A stretch of DNA of 64,000 nt from Sphingomonas faeni (GTDB lineage: Bacteria; Pseudomonadota; Alphaproteobacteria; Sphingomonadales; Sphingomonadaceae). The stretch spans positions 868,001 to 932,000 of the forward strand of contig NZ_JALPNF010000001.1 in assembly GCF_023195535.1 (NCBI RefSeq), read 5' to 3'. The notes beneath the pieces were generated by a model. That model was not told the DNA's origin, ran no database searches, and saw nothing but the letters and a program-made list of their open reading frames with translations. Within the stretch, counting starts at the first letter, position 1; each line of letters begins with the position of its first letter. Of the stretch, positions 1 to 8,342 are shown in pieces. The position numbers were made by a program, and so were the translations under genes.

Positions 1-899
1 TGATCGTGAAGGTCAAGGAGCCGCAGCCGAGCGAGATCGCGATGCTCGAGCCGCGCCATCTGCTGTTCACCTACCTACACCTCGCCGCGGACAAGCCGCA
101 GGCCGAGGGGCTGATGAAGTCCGGCGCGACCTGCATCGCCTATGAGACCGTGACGGACAACCGCCGCGGGTTGCCGTTGCTGAAGCCGATGTCCGAGGTC
201 GCAGGCCGCATGTCGGTACAGGTCGGCGCGCATTATCTCGAGAAGGAACAGGGCGGACGTGGCGTCCTGCTCGGCGGCGTTCCCGGTGTTGCCCCGGCCA
301 AGGTCGCGATCCTCGGCGGCGGCGTGTCGGGCGTGAACGCGGCGCAGATGGCGGTCGGCATGCGCGCCGACGTGACGATCTACGACATCTCGAATGATCG
401 TCTCGCCGAGCTCGACATGTTCTTCTCGAGCCAGATCAAGACGGCGTATGCGTCGAAGGCCGCGATCGCCGCGGCCGTGAAGAACGCGCATCTCGTGATC
501 GGCGCGGTGCTGGTGCCGGGAGCCGCTGCGCCGAAGCTCGTTACCCGCGAGATGTTGAAGACGATGAAGCGCGGCTCGGTGCTGGTCGACATCGCGATCG
601 ACCAGGGCGGGTGCTTCGAGACGTCGCATGCCACGACGCATGAGGATCCGGTGTTCGAGGTCGATGGCGTGATCCACTACTGCGTCGCCAACATGCCCGG
701 CGCGGTCGCGCGGACCTCGGCGTTCGCGCTCAACAACGCGACGCTGCCTTTCGCGCTGAAGCTCGCCAATCTGGGTGCCGAGGCGGCGATGAAGGCCGAC
801 CCGCACCTCGCCAACGGGCTGAACGTCTACAAGGGCAAGATCGCGTACAAGGCGGTCGCGGATGATCTAGGTTTACCTTACGAAGCATGGGCTGGCTGA
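1..899 (+). CDS. ald: Alanine dehydrogenase, 5' truncated by the window edge
   Basis: NAD-dependent oxidative deamination of L-alanine to pyruvate and ammonia, cytoplasmic. The frame is open from the first base with no start codon; about 299 residues remain, corresponding to roughly residue 72 onward of the usual ~370-residue enzyme. Visible family marks are TYLHLAAD with the substrate-site His (base ~75), the NAD-binding [10 protein letters not shown] (about bases 315-344) and [18 protein letters not shown] near base 600. The stop is TGA at 897-899. A 50-bp spacer separates it from the next small gene. Confidence 0.93.
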   Translation, partial: IVKVKEPQPSEIAMLEPRHLLFTYLHLAADKPQAEGLMKSGATCIAYETVTDNRRGLPLLKPMSEVAGRMSVQVGAHYLEKEQGGRGVLLGGVPGVAPAKVAILGGGVSGVNAAQMAVGMRADVTIYDISNDRLAELDMFFSSQIKTAYASKAAIAAAVKNAHLVIGAVLVPGAAAPKLVTREMLKTMKRGSVLVDIAIDQGGCFETSHATTHEDPVFEVDGVIHYCVANMPGAVARTSAFALNNATLPFALKLANLGAEAAMKADPHLANGLNVYKGKIAYKAVADDLGLPYEAWAG

Positions 900-949
900 T
901 CGGGAACGGATGCGGAACACGGGTGTTGGACAGGGGAAAGGAATTTCCA

Positions 950-1168
950 ATGTCCGACACCCCGAACCCCAAGTCCGAACCGTTCTCGAACGCCGAGAAG
1001 GACCCGGACGACTGGACCACCGGCGACGAGAAGATGACCGGTGCGCAGGCAAGCTACCTCAAGACGCTGTCCGAGGAAGCGCATGAGGAATTCGACGAGA
1101 CGCTGACCAAGGCGGATGCGTCGAAGAAGATCGACGAACTGCAGGCGAAGACGGGCCGGGGTCAGTAA
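950..1168 (+). CDS. DUF3072 family small protein
   Basis: A 72-residue, very acidic soluble protein. The run DPDDWTTGDEKMTGAQASYL followed by KTLSEEAHEEFD and a C-terminal KKIDELQ matches my recollection of the DUF3072 family, which has no known function. The ATG at 950 is chosen because an AGGGGAAAGGA Shine-Dalgarno lies just upstream; an upstream in-frame ATG at 887 would overlap ald and adds a non-conserved 21-residue leader. It follows ald by 50 bp and could be cotranscribed. Confidence 0.85.
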   Translation: MSDTPNPKSEPFSNAEKDPDDWTTGDEKMTGAQASYLKTLSEEAHEEFDETLTKADASKKIDELQAKTGRGQ

Positions 1169-1174
1169 GCCTTC

Positions 1175-1210
1175 ATCCCGTCATCCCGACGCAAGCCAGG
1201 ATGACGGGAT
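1175..1210. terminator. Convergent hairpin between the DUF3072 gene and ccmI
   Basis: A 12-bp perfect inverted repeat, ATCCCGTCATCC at 1175-1186 and GGATGACGGGAT at 1199-1210, with a 12-base loop. It sits exactly between two converging genes and touches the ccmI stop codon, so it probably ends transcription from both sides. There is no long T-run, so it may instead be a minimal member of the GTCATCC palindrome families seen elsewhere in the window. Confidence 0.55.
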
Positions 1211-1851
1211 TATTGGCGCGGCGTTTCAGCGTCCTGAGCAGCAAGCAATCGGTCGAGCAACGCCAGCCGAACTGCTATCTCACCGCGATACGAGATATCC
1301 GATGGGGTTAGCGCCAAAGCCTTCGCCCAATATGGCCGAGCCTTCACAAACTCCCCTGCTCGGACATACGCCAGCCCCAGAAAGAACGGCGGCGCAGGAT
1401 GCTTCGGGGCTAGTCGCGTCGCCTGTTGAAACGCGAACAGCGCCGGCGGGGAAACTTGGTTCGCATCGTGCGCGGACAGCGCGTTAGCGAGCCCGGTCCA
1501 TAACACCACGCTCTTCGGCGCGATCCGAATCCCGCCAAGCAATACCTGAACCGCCGCGCGGCGATCGCCGATCCGCGTCATCGCATCCGCCGCCACCAGA
1601 TACGCTGCCGCTCCGGTGTACCGCTCCAGCATCTGATCGCGCAGCTCTAGCATCGCGCCATCGTCGGGCGTCGCTGCGAGACCGGTCGTGACCGGGTGCC
1701 CAACGAGGCCCGGCTGCCCCTGCAACGCGTACCCTGCCGCACCCAGCATCAACGCCGATGCGATCATCGTCCACAGCAGCCGATCGACCTTCAGCACTGC
1801 GAGCAGCGCAAACACGCCTGCACCGATCGCGGCAAGCCATACCCAGCCCAT
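1210..1851 (-). CDS. ccmI: TPR cytochrome c biogenesis protein (CcmI/CycH C-terminal type)
   Basis: A 213-residue protein: two N-terminal membrane segments (residues ~2-20 and ~24-42), a linker, then a periplasmic TPR-like domain with repeated helices (AAYLVAADAMTRIGD, VLWTGLANALSAH, PAPPFFLGLAYVRAGE, ARPYWAKALALTPSD). In known systems this domain presents apocytochrome c to the haem ligation complex. The ATG at 1849-1851 overlaps the ccmH stop as ATGA. It is the last gene of the ccm operon. It is shorter than classical CcmI of ~400 residues, so the assignment rests on position and TPR character. Confidence 0.8.
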   Translation of the reverse strand: MGWVWLAAIGAGVFALLAVLKVDRLLWTMIASALMLGAAGYALQGQPGLVGHPVTTGLAATPDDGAMLELRDQMLERYTGAAAYLVAADAMTRIGDRRAAVQVLLGGIRIAPKSVVLWTGLANALSAHDANQVSPPALFAFQQATRLAPKHPAPPFFLGLAYVRAGEFVKARPYWAKALALTPSDISYRGEIAVRLALLDRLLAAQDAETPRQ

Positions 1852-2360
1852 CAGCGCGTCCTTCGCCGGAAACTCGATCGCGCGATCCAGCCGCCGACGC
1901 CCAGCAGCAGGATCGGCGCGAGCCACAGCGGCCAGGTCAGCCCCGACAGCGGCGGATCATAGGTCACATAGTCGCCATAGCGCGCGATCAGCCAGTCGCG
2001 GATCGACGCAGGCTTCTCACCGCGCTCGATCCGTTCGCGGACCAGTGCACGCATGTCGGCGGCCATGTCGGCATCGCTGTCGGCGATCGACTGGCCTTGG
2101 CAGACGAGGCAGCGCAGCGTCTCCATGAGCGCGCGCGCGGACGCTTCCTTCGCGGGGTCGGCGAGCTGCACGTTTGCGTAGTGCGCGGGCGGCGTAACGG
2201 GTTGGGTAACGGCTGGCGTGGGTAACAGCATAGCCAATACCACCCCCGTCATCCCGGGCTTGTTCCGGGATCCACCGTTCCGCAAACTCATCCGCCTATG
2301 ATCAAGGTCAACGGTGGGTGCCGGAACGAGCCCGGCATGACGGAGGAGAGCGAACCTCAT
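1851..2360 (-). CDS. ccmH: Cytochrome c maturation protein CcmH/CycL with an in-frame repeat insertion
   Basis: Periplasmic thiol-redox protein that reduces apocytochrome c in the haem lyase complex. The active site LRCLVC is at residues 82-87 (C84, C87), followed by the helical domain typical of the family and a C-terminal membrane helix (~148-163). The ATG at 2360 overlaps the ccmG stop (ATGA), so translation almost certainly starts there. After only six residues (MRFALL) comes a 32-codon stretch encoded by a palindromic element (2247-2342), and then VVLAMLLPTPAVTQ, the rest of what looks like the original signal peptide. An alternative start at 2252 (MTGVVLAMLL) would give an uncharged signal. 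At 169 residues it is ~30 longer than expected. Confidence 0.9.
   Translation of the reverse strand: MRFALLRHAGLVPAPTVDLDHRRMSLRNGGSRNKPGMTGVVLAMLLPTPAVTQPVTPPAHYANVQLADPAKEASARALMETLRCLVCQGQSIADSDADMAADMRALVRERIERGEKPASIRDWLIARYGDYVTYDPPLSGLTWPLWLAPILLLGVGGWIARSSFRRRTR
2247..2342. repeat. GTCATCCCGGG-type palindromic element inside ccmH
   Basis: About 95 bp with imperfect inverted arms: GTCATCCCGGGCTTGTTCCG at the left end and its near complement ending GCCCGGCATGAC at 2341. It occupies codons 7-38 of ccmH on the minus strand without a stop codon or frameshift. A sibling copy lies between genes at 27391-27483. Confidence 0.85.
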
Positions 2361-2884
2361 CGCGCGTCCTTCACGGCCTGCACGATCTCCGCCACATTCT
2401 CCGGCCGGATATCGCCGATGATCTGCTTCACGACGATCCCGCGGCCGTCGATCACGAAGGTCTCGGGCACGCCCGACGAGCCGAGCGCCAGTTGCACCTG
2501 ACTGGCCCGATCGCTGCCGATCCGCTCGTAAGGATCGCCGTTACGGCGGAGGAAGCCGGCGATCGCCGGCGCGGTGTCGCGGATCGCGATCGCGTCGATC
2601 GGTATGCCCATCGCCCTCAGCCGCATCAGTTGCGGCGCCTCGGCGATGCACGGAATGCACCAGCTCGCGAACACGTTGAGCAACCGCGGCTTGCCCTGTC
2701 GGAACGATGCGCTGCTCAAGCCCGGCTTGCCGGGGACCATTGCCGGCAGTGCGAAATCCGGGAGCGGCTTGCCGACCATCGCCGACCGTACCACCTTCTC
2801 GGCAGGCCGGAACAGCCCGCTCGCCACCACCGCGAACAGCAGCGCGAAGATCGCCAGCGGCGCCCAGAGTGCGAAACGCTTCAT
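2357..2884 (-). CDS. ccmG: Thiol:disulfide interchange protein CcmG/DsbE
   Basis: A 175-residue membrane-anchored periplasmic thioredoxin that keeps CcmH and apocytochrome c reduced. There is an N-terminal anchor at residues ~5-24, then a thioredoxin fold with the redox motif WCIPC (C76, C79) in the context LLNVFASWCIPCIAEAP, and the cis-proline strand SSGVPETFVIDGRG. The ATG at 2884 overlaps the ccmF stop (ATGA). The gene lies between ccmF and ccmH as in most alphaproteobacterial ccm operons. Confidence 0.95.
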   Translation of the reverse strand: MKRFALWAPLAIFALLFAVVASGLFRPAEKVVRSAMVGKPLPDFALPAMVPGKPGLSSASFRQGKPRLLNVFASWCIPCIAEAPQLMRLRAMGIPIDAIAIRDTAPAIAGFLRRNGDPYERIGSDRASQVQLALGSSGVPETFVIDGRGIVVKQIIGDIRPENVAEIVQAVKDAR

Positions 2885-4794
2885 GCCCACTGATTCCGCA
2901 TCGTCGTCCGCCGCTCGCGCCGCACCCGGCCGAGCAGCGACAGCATCCCGCCAAGCGCGACCAGCACGCCGCCAAACCAGATCAGCGTCACGAACGGCTT
3001 CCACCAGAGCCGAAGCTGCCACCGCCCCTGCCCGTCCGGTTGCCCGAGCACGGTGTAGAGCTGGCCATCGAGCACAGTCAGGATCGCGGACTCGTTGGTG
3101 CTGGTAGGCGGATTGGCGAAGAAACGAAGCTGCGGGCGGAGAATGCGCTCGCTTGCGCCCCGCGTTGCGGTCAGCCGGGCTTCCAAAGCCGACCAGTTCT
3201 GGCCGATCACCGGCGATATGCCGTCGAGCGTAACGGTGTACGGGCCGACTCGCGCCGGCTCGCCCGTCCGCACCGCGACCAGCGTTTCCTGGGTGAAGGC
3301 CCTGTCCGACGCCATCCCCGCCAAGCTCACCGCGATGCCGAGATGTGCGATCACCATGCCGTAGGTGAAGAGTGGCGTGCGCCTAAGGTTGCGCTTCCGC
3401 AACGGCGCGACGCTCGCGACGGCGAGCCCTGCGGCAAGCGAAAGCCCGGCCCAGGGCAGCACGCCCGGCCAGACGAACAGCAACGCGATCGCCGCGGCTA
3501 GCGTCGCGCCAATCGGCAGGATCACGCGGCGCAGCACCGCCTTTGCGTCGTCACGCCGCCAGCGCAGCAACGGCCCGACCGCCATCACCGCGACCAGCAG
3601 CAACGCGATCGGTCCCGCGGCCTTGTTGAAGAACGGTGGACCGACCGACAGCTGCACGTCGAAGCTCGCCGCGACGATCGGGTAGAGCGTGCCGATCAGG
3701 ACGATGCCGAGGATCACCGAGAGCAGCAGGTTGTTGGCGACCAGCCCGCCTTCGCGACTGACCGGATCGAAGGTCGTGCCAGCCCGCACCGTGCCGATCC
3801 GCGCGGCGAACAGGGCAAGCGCGCCGCCGATGTATATAGCGAGAAGTGCCAGGATGAACGCGCCCCGCTCCGGATCGACCGCGAACGCGTGGACGCTCGT
3901 CAGGATGCCCGAGCGGACCAGGAACGTGCCGATCATCGACATCGAGAACGCGACCACCGCGAGCATGATCGTCCACGCGCGCAGGCCGTCTCGCGTCGCG
4001 AGAACGGTAACCGAATGCAGCAGCGCGGTCGCGGCGAGCCACGGCATCAGCGAGGCGTTCTCGACTGGGTCCCAGAACCACCAGCCGCCCCAGCCGAGCT
4101 CGTAATACGCCCAGTAGCTGCCTGCGGTGATGCCGAGCGTCAGGAATATCCAGGCGATCAGCACCCATGGCCGCATTGCCTTCGCGAACGCCGGTCCCAC
4201 GTCGCGGGTGACGAGCGCACCGACGGCAAACGAGAAGGCGACCGAGAGGCCGACATACCCCGTGTAGAGCGTCGGCGGATGGAACGCCAAGCCGGGGTCC
4301 TGCAGCAGTGGGTTGAGCCCGAGGCCGTCGGGCGCTGAAGGATTGAGCCGCGCGAACGGGTTCGAGGAGAACAGCAGGAACGCGTAGAAGCCGAGCGCGA
4401 TCGTCGCCTGGGCGCCGAGCGTCGCGGTCAGCGTGCGTTCGGGCAGCGAGCGTTCGAAGATCGCGACCGCCCCGCCGGCCAGCCCCAGGATCGTCACCCA
4501 GAGCAGCATCGAGCCTTCGTGATTCCCCCATGCGCCTGCGAACTTGTAAAGCCACGGCTTGGCGGAATGGCTGTTCTCGACGACCAGCTTCACCGACATG
4601 TCGGAGTCGAGGAACAGCTCGATCAGGAGCGCCATCGCCAGCAGCGCAAGCAGCCCCTGGACGATCGCCACAGGTCGTACGGCCGCCGCCACGTCGTCAC
4701 GATCGCGTGCGATGCCGATCGCCGCCATCACCAGCTGCAACGCCGCCAGCGCGCCCGCGAACCAGAGCGCGGCGAGGCCTGCTTCGGCGATCAC
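2881..4794 (-). CDS. ccmF: Haem lyase subunit CcmF
   Basis: A 637-residue polytopic membrane protein that ligates haem to apocytochrome c, taking haem from CcmE. The tryptophan-rich haem-handling signature GWGGWWFWDPVENASLMPWL lies near residue 240, and many hydrophobic helices and the conserved FHPPTLYTGYVG stretch are present. The start is GTG at 4794, overlapping the ccmE stop (GTGA); the end overlaps the ccmG start. Length and motif order are normal. Confidence 0.97.
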   Translation of the reverse strand: MIAEAGLAALWFAGALAALQLVMAAIGIARDRDDVAAAVRPVAIVQGLLALLAMALLIELFLDSDMSVKLVVENSHSAKPWLYKFAGAWGNHEGSMLLWVTILGLAGGAVAIFERSLPERTLTATLGAQATIALGFYAFLLFSSNPFARLNPSAPDGLGLNPLLQDPGLAFHPPTLYTGYVGLSVAFSFAVGALVTRDVGPAFAKAMRPWVLIAWIFLTLGITAGSYWAYYELGWGGWWFWDPVENASLMPWLAATALLHSVTVLATRDGLRAWTIMLAVVAFSMSMIGTFLVRSGILTSVHAFAVDPERGAFILALLAIYIGGALALFAARIGTVRAGTTFDPVSREGGLVANNLLLSVILGIVLIGTLYPIVAASFDVQLSVGPPFFNKAAGPIALLLVAVMAVGPLLRWRRDDAKAVLRRVILPIGATLAAAIALLFVWPGVLPWAGLSLAAGLAVASVAPLRKRNLRRTPLFTYGMVIAHLGIAVSLAGMASDRAFTQETLVAVRTGEPARVGPYTVTLDGISPVIGQNWSALEARLTATRGASERILRPQLRFFANPPTSTNESAILTVLDGQLYTVLGQPDGQGRWQLRLWWKPFVTLIWFGGVLVALGGMLSLLGRVRRERRTTMRNQWA

Positions 4795-5237
4795 TGCTTG
4801 GCGTCCGGTTCGAGTGTCTTGGTTTCGTGCATCTTGCCGGCCATTTCGGGTGGCATGTATTTCTCGTCATGCTTGGCGAGCAGGTTCGAGGCGACGAAGC
4901 TGCCGTTCGGCTGGAACTGGCCTTCGGCAACGACCCCTGATTTCTCGCGGAACAGGTCCGGGACGATGCCGGCGAACACGACCGGCGTGGTTGCCTGCCC
5001 GTCGGTGACGACGAAATGGACGGTGATGCCGTCCGCAGCGCGCTTCACCGAACCGCCCTCGACCATCCCGCCAAGCCGAACCGCGCGACCGAGCGGCAGG
5101 CCGTCTCGGCGCACGTCGGAGGGCGCGTAGAAGAACGCGGCCTGGTCCTTGAGGGCCGACATCGCGAGCAGGCCCGCAACGACGACCGCGCCGAGCGCCA
5201 GCAGCGCAAGCGTCAGGCGTTGATGCTTGGCCTTCAC
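4791..5237 (-). CDS. ccmE: Periplasmic haem chaperone CcmE
   Basis: A 148-residue haem chaperone: one N-terminal membrane helix (residues ~8-27) and an OB-fold domain. The covalent haem site is visible as AKHDEKYMPPE with His123 and Tyr127. The GTG start at 5237 is chosen because it overlaps the ccmD stop (GTGA) and gives the expected VKAKHQRL N-terminus; longer in-frame starts run through ccmD. Confidence 0.96.
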   Translation of the reverse strand: MKAKHQRLTLALLALGAVVVAGLLAMSALKDQAAFFYAPSDVRRDGLPLGRAVRLGGMVEGGSVKRAADGITVHFVVTDGQATTPVVFAGIVPDLFREKSGVVAEGQFQPNGSFVASNLLAKHDEKYMPPEMAGKMHETKTLEPDAKQ

Positions 5238-5338
5238 TTCTCGGCCTTCCGCATCTCGAGGTAGCTCAGCAGCGCGAGGATCGCACCGCCACCGAGCGTC
5301 ACGACATAGGCGGCAGTCACGAACGGCCAGGGGTTCAT
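5234..5338 (-). CDS. ccmD: Haem exporter protein CcmD, 34 residues
   Basis: A tiny single-helix membrane protein, begun by ATG at 5338, reading MNPWPFVTAAYVV and ending YLEMRKAEK. It matches the CcmD pattern of a short hydrophobic helix followed by a basic cytoplasmic tail, and helps release holo-CcmE from the CcmABC complex. Its start overlaps the ccmC stop (ATGA) and its stop overlaps the ccmE GTG, so all three are translationally coupled. Confidence 0.9.
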   Translation of the reverse strand: MNPWPFVTAAYVVTLGGGAILALLSYLEMRKAEK

Positions 5339-6060
5339 GCTCTAGCCATCCTGCGCATGCGGGCTTCGGTCTTCGCAACGGCGAGCATCGTCCGCATCCG
5401 CATCAGCACGATCCCCGCGAACACGAAGGTGAAGCCGGCCAGCATGATCGGCAGCGGCCACAGGATCGAGCCGTCGATGCTCGACTTGGTCAGCCCGATG
5501 CTGGGGCCCTGGTGGAGCGTGTTCCACCACACCACCGAATAGCGGATGATCGGCAGCAGCACCGATCCAGCGATCCCGTACAGCGCCGGCACCCGCCCAT
5601 CGCCGCCCCGATCCGCATCGGCCTTCGCCAGCGCCATGTAGCCGAGATAGACGAAGAACAGCAGTAGCATCGAGGTCAGCCGGCCGTCCCATTGCCACCA
5701 CGTCCCCCAGGTCGGCCGCCCCCAGATCGAGCCGGTCATAAGGCAAAGCGCGGCGAACACCGCACCCGGCAGCGCGATCGCGCGTGCGGCGACGCTGGCG
5801 AGCGGGTGGCGCCAGACGAGGAACATGATGCTGGAGATCGCGATCCCGCTCCACCCGCCCATGCCCAGCCAGGCGGCGGGGACGTGGATGTAGAGGATGC
5901 GGACCGTCTCGCCCTGAAGGTAATCGGGCGGGGTCTGGGTCAGGCCTGCCCAGCAGCCGAGCGCGATGAACGCGACGCCGAGCCAGAAAAGCAACGAAGT
6001 CAACGGCTTGGCGATCTGCAGGAAGCGCGCGGGGTTTGCGAAGGCGTGTAAGGTGGCCAC
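5335..6060 (-). CDS. ccmC: Haem exporter membrane protein CcmC
   Basis: A 241-residue integral membrane protein with about six helices that loads haem onto CcmE. It carries the WWD-type tryptophan-rich loop (GRPTWGTWWQWDGRLTS, residues ~115-131) and the two flanking haem-ligand histidines in RILYIHVPAAW and WNTLHQGPSIG. The start is GTG at 6060; no ATG is available nearby. It is the first gene of this ccm block. ccmA and ccmB, usually adjacent, are absent here and must lie elsewhere. Confidence 0.95.
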   Translation of the reverse strand: MATLHAFANPARFLQIAKPLTSLLFWLGVAFIALGCWAGLTQTPPDYLQGETVRILYIHVPAAWLGMGGWSGIAISSIMFLVWRHPLASVAARAIALPGAVFAALCLMTGSIWGRPTWGTWWQWDGRLTSMLLLFFVYLGYMALAKADADRGGDGRVPALYGIAGSVLLPIIRYSVVWWNTLHQGPSIGLTKSSIDGSILWPLPIMLAGFTFVFAGIVLMRMRTMLAVAKTEARMRRMARA

Positions 6061-6153
6061 TGGGTGTAGCCTTATTGGCTTAATGCGCCGACGTCACGCG
6101 AGAGTTAGAGCCCCTCGCTTCTCGGGAGAGGGGCGCGCTTCTCCCCGTACGCC

Positions 6154-6234
6154 GTCATCCTGACGAAAGTCAGGATCCAGAGCCGCTGAGGGCAACGCTT
6201 CGTTACTCTGGATCCTGACTTTCGTCAGGATGAC
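6154..6234. repeat. GTCATCCTGACGAAAGTCAGGA-type palindromic element
   Basis: Perfect 29-bp inverted arms (6154-6182 and 6206-6234) around a 23-base loop. It lies in the 219-bp gap between ccmC and the Leu/Val dehydrogenase gene. The same family recurs at 59686-59765. It could serve as a transcription terminator for the leftward dehydrogenase gene; the rest of the gap shows nothing recognisable. Confidence 0.85.
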
Positions 6235-6279
6235 GGGAGTAATTAGCGCACCCTCAGCACGAGCAACAGTCTTCTGGAC

Positions 6280-7329
6280 TTACCTGCCGATCAGGCGCTT
6301 GGCGATCGAGTCCGCGACGTCCGACGATGGCTCGCCGGAGCGGTCGCTTTCGTCCCAGACCTGGGTCAGGCGCCCGGGGATACGGGCGATCCGTGCCTTC
6401 ACCTCGGCTTCGTCGCCGTGACCAAGATATTCGAGACCGACGTTGATGATCCCGCCCGCATTGATCACATAATCCGGCGCGTACAGGATGCCGCGAGCAT
6501 GCAGGCGCGCGCCGTCTTCGCGGACGCTCAGCTGGTTGTTCGCACCGCCTGCAACGACCTTCGCCTTCAAGGCCGCGATCGACATCTCGGTCAGGATCGC
6601 ACCGAGCGCGTTCGGGCTGAAGATATCCGCCTCGGTCGTCAGGATCGCCTCGGCCGCCACCGCGGTCGCGCCGAGCTCACCGGCCAGCTTCTGCGCACGG
6701 CCCTCGTCGACATCCGCTAGCGTCAGCACCGCGCCGTCCTTGGCGAGCAACCGCGCGAGCCCGCCGCCGACCGACCCGACGCCCTGGATCGCAACGCGCA
6801 CGCCCTTCATGTCGGTCGCGCCGAGGCCGCGCTGTGCCGCCGCCTTCACGCCGAGATAGATGCCGAGCGCGGTGTACGGTCCGGGATCGCCGCCGGCAGC
6901 GCCGCTCGCGACCGGCAGGCCGGAGACGTAGCGCGTCTGCGTAGCGATTACCTTCATCCGCTCTTCGGACATGCCGACGTCTTCCGCCGTCACGTAACGA
7001 CCACCGAGCGAATCGACCGCGCGGCCGAACGCCTCGAGCTGCGCCGTCGTGATGACATCGCCGGGCTTGGCCGCGAGGACCACGCCCTTGCCGCCGCCGA
7101 GTTCGAGCCCGGCCATCGCGTTCTTGAAGCTCATGCCGCGCGACAGGCGCAGCGCGTCGGTCACCGCGCGACCGTTATCGGCATAATGCCAGAAGCGCGT
7201 ACCACCAGCTGCCGGTCCCAGCTTGGTGGAGTGCAGCGCAATTACCGCGCGCAGGCCCGATTCGGGATCGGTGAAGGCATGAACGCCCTCGTGGTCGTCG
7301 AAATCGGGAAGGTCCCAAACCGCTGTCAT
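6280..7329 (-). CDS. Leucine/valine/phenylalanine-type amino-acid dehydrogenase
   Basis: A 349-residue NAD-dependent oxidative deaminase of branched-chain or aromatic amino acids. The glutamate-dehydrogenase superfamily signature is visible: AMAGLELGGGKGVVLA with the catalytic Lys near residue 80, and a Rossmann VAIQGVGSVGGGLARLLA near residue 180. The C-terminal DYVINAGGIINVGLEY is typical of leucine/valine dehydrogenases. Substrate choice cannot be settled by eye. ATG at 7329 is preceded by a GAGG-rich stretch (CTCAGGAGCCGG). Confidence 0.9.
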   Translation of the reverse strand: MTAVWDLPDFDDHEGVHAFTDPESGLRAVIALHSTKLGPAAGGTRFWHYADNGRAVTDALRLSRGMSFKNAMAGLELGGGKGVVLAAKPGDVITTAQLEAFGRAVDSLGGRYVTAEDVGMSEERMKVIATQTRYVSGLPVASGAAGGDPGPYTALGIYLGVKAAAQRGLGATDMKGVRVAIQGVGSVGGGLARLLAKDGAVLTLADVDEGRAQKLAGELGATAVAAEAILTTEADIFSPNALGAILTEMSIAALKAKVVAGGANNQLSVREDGARLHARGILYAPDYVINAGGIINVGLEYLGHGDEAEVKARIARIPGRLTQVWDESDRSGEPSSDVADSIAKRLIGR

Positions 7330-7400
7330 CGCCGGCTCCTGAGGAGAATAAAATTACCGGGAGGCGAAATATTATTTTCTTGCCGGTTTTACCAGCCCAA

Positions 7401-7466
7401 AGCGCCCGGATACGGGGGCTCGTCAAAAATATCAGCGCCCGGATACGGGGGCTCGTCAAAAATATC
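7401..7466. repeat. Perfect 33-bp tandem duplication beside tRNA-His
   Basis: The 33-bp unit from 7401 to 7433 (AGCGCCCGGATACGGGGGCT then CGTCAAAAATATC) is repeated without change at 7434-7466. It starts 8 bp past the 3' end of tRNA-His, on the downstream side. It may have arisen by slippage. The remainder of the 144-bp gap to the dehydrogenase start shows nothing recognisable. Confidence 0.95.
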
Positions 7467-7473
7467 GAAAAAA

Positions 7474-7551
7474 TGGGGCGACCGACGGGACTTGAACCCG
7501 CAACATCCGGCATCACAAGCCGACGCTCTAACCAATTGAACTACGACCGCC
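7474..7551 (-). tRNA. tRNA-His (GTG anticodon)
   Basis: A 78-nt cloverleaf on the minus strand. The 5' end GGCGGTCG pairs with CGGTCGCC before an encoded CCA at 7474-7476, including the extra G(-1):C73 pair diagnostic of tRNA-His. The D-arm reads TAGTTCAATTGGTTAGAGC, the anticodon loop TTGTGAT is on a CGGC-type stem, and the T-loop is GGGTTCAAGTCCC. Confidence 0.97.
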
Positions 7552-7616
7552 GCGTAGGCATCGCCCCCTAGCGGGGGTCGCCGCCCTGCGTCAACCGTCG
7601 ACTTGCCCAAAAGACG

Positions 7617-8342
7617 TCAAAAACGTCCTTCGATGGCGAGCCGATAGCCGTTCGGCCCGCGCACGAAGCCCGACTGTTCGAGCTTCTGGACGGCCAGCGG
7701 GTCGGACGGGCGAAGCGACAGTTCGGCGCGGTAGGTGCCTGCGCCTTCGATCCTGAGCGCGATGCTCTCGGTCCCCGCCTGGCTCGCCAATGGCAGCAGC
7801 AAGGCGGTGCCGTCGCACCGTGCGGTGCCGCTCACCGACTGCGGTAGCGTGATGCCTGCGACATCGCCCGCCAAGGTTGCGCGGACCCGACCCTCGGCCG
7901 CTTCGCACTGACCGTCGCGAAAGCGGACCGACACGTCGTCGAGATCGAGCGCGGAGACGGGCACGGGCGCGAACAATCGACCGGTCGCGACGGTGGCGGT
8001 CATGTGGTCGACGCCGAAGCCGTGGCGACTGACGCTCGCCGATCCTCGGAGAGGTTTGGCGGATACCGATTCGGGACCGGCGAAGACGATCGTCGCGCGA
8101 CCGACCAGCAACGGCAGGGGCGACAGCCGTGCGTGCAGATTACCGAGCGCGAGATCCCCAAACCGTGCGTCGGTCAGGGTCGCGCCCCAGATCGTGCCTG
8201 ACACGCGCCGCGCGACCAGCCCCTCGTCGCCGACGCCGACCCAGCCGAGCACCGCACGCATCGGCAGGAAGACGACCAGCGCGATCAGCAGCATGCCGCC
8301 GAACAGCGCCGCAGGACCGGTCCGCAGTCGAATCCGCCTCAT
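7617..8342 (-). CDS. gspN: Type II secretion system protein N
   Basis: A 241-residue protein with one N-terminal membrane helix (residues ~12-34) and a periplasmic beta-rich domain that fits the GspN family (GLVARRVSGTIWGATLTDARFGDLALG near the start, several short amphipathic strands). GspN is an accessory of the inner-membrane platform. ATG at 8342 overlaps the gspM stop (ATGA). It is the last gene of the operon; a 65-bp gap follows before tRNA-His. Confidence 0.88.
   Translation of the reverse strand: MRRIRLRTGPAALFGGMLLIALVVFLPMRAVLGWVGVGDEGLVARRVSGTIWGATLTDARFGDLALGNLHARLSPLPLLVGRATIVFAGPESVSAKPLRGSASVSRHGFGVDHMTATVATGRLFAPVPVSALDLDDVSVRFRDGQCEAAEGRVRATLAGDVAGITLPQSVSGTARCDGTALLLPLASQAGTESIALRIEGAGTYRAELSLRPSDPLAVQKLEQSGFVRGPNGYRLAIEGRF

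Noticed and set aside
887-949. A longer N-terminus for the DUF3072 protein
   Set aside because: It would overlap ald and skip the clear ribosome site at 936-947.
7401-7551. An integrated element at tRNA-His
   Set aside because: No integrase, no duplicated tRNA end and no foreign gene is found beside it; only a short tandem duplication.
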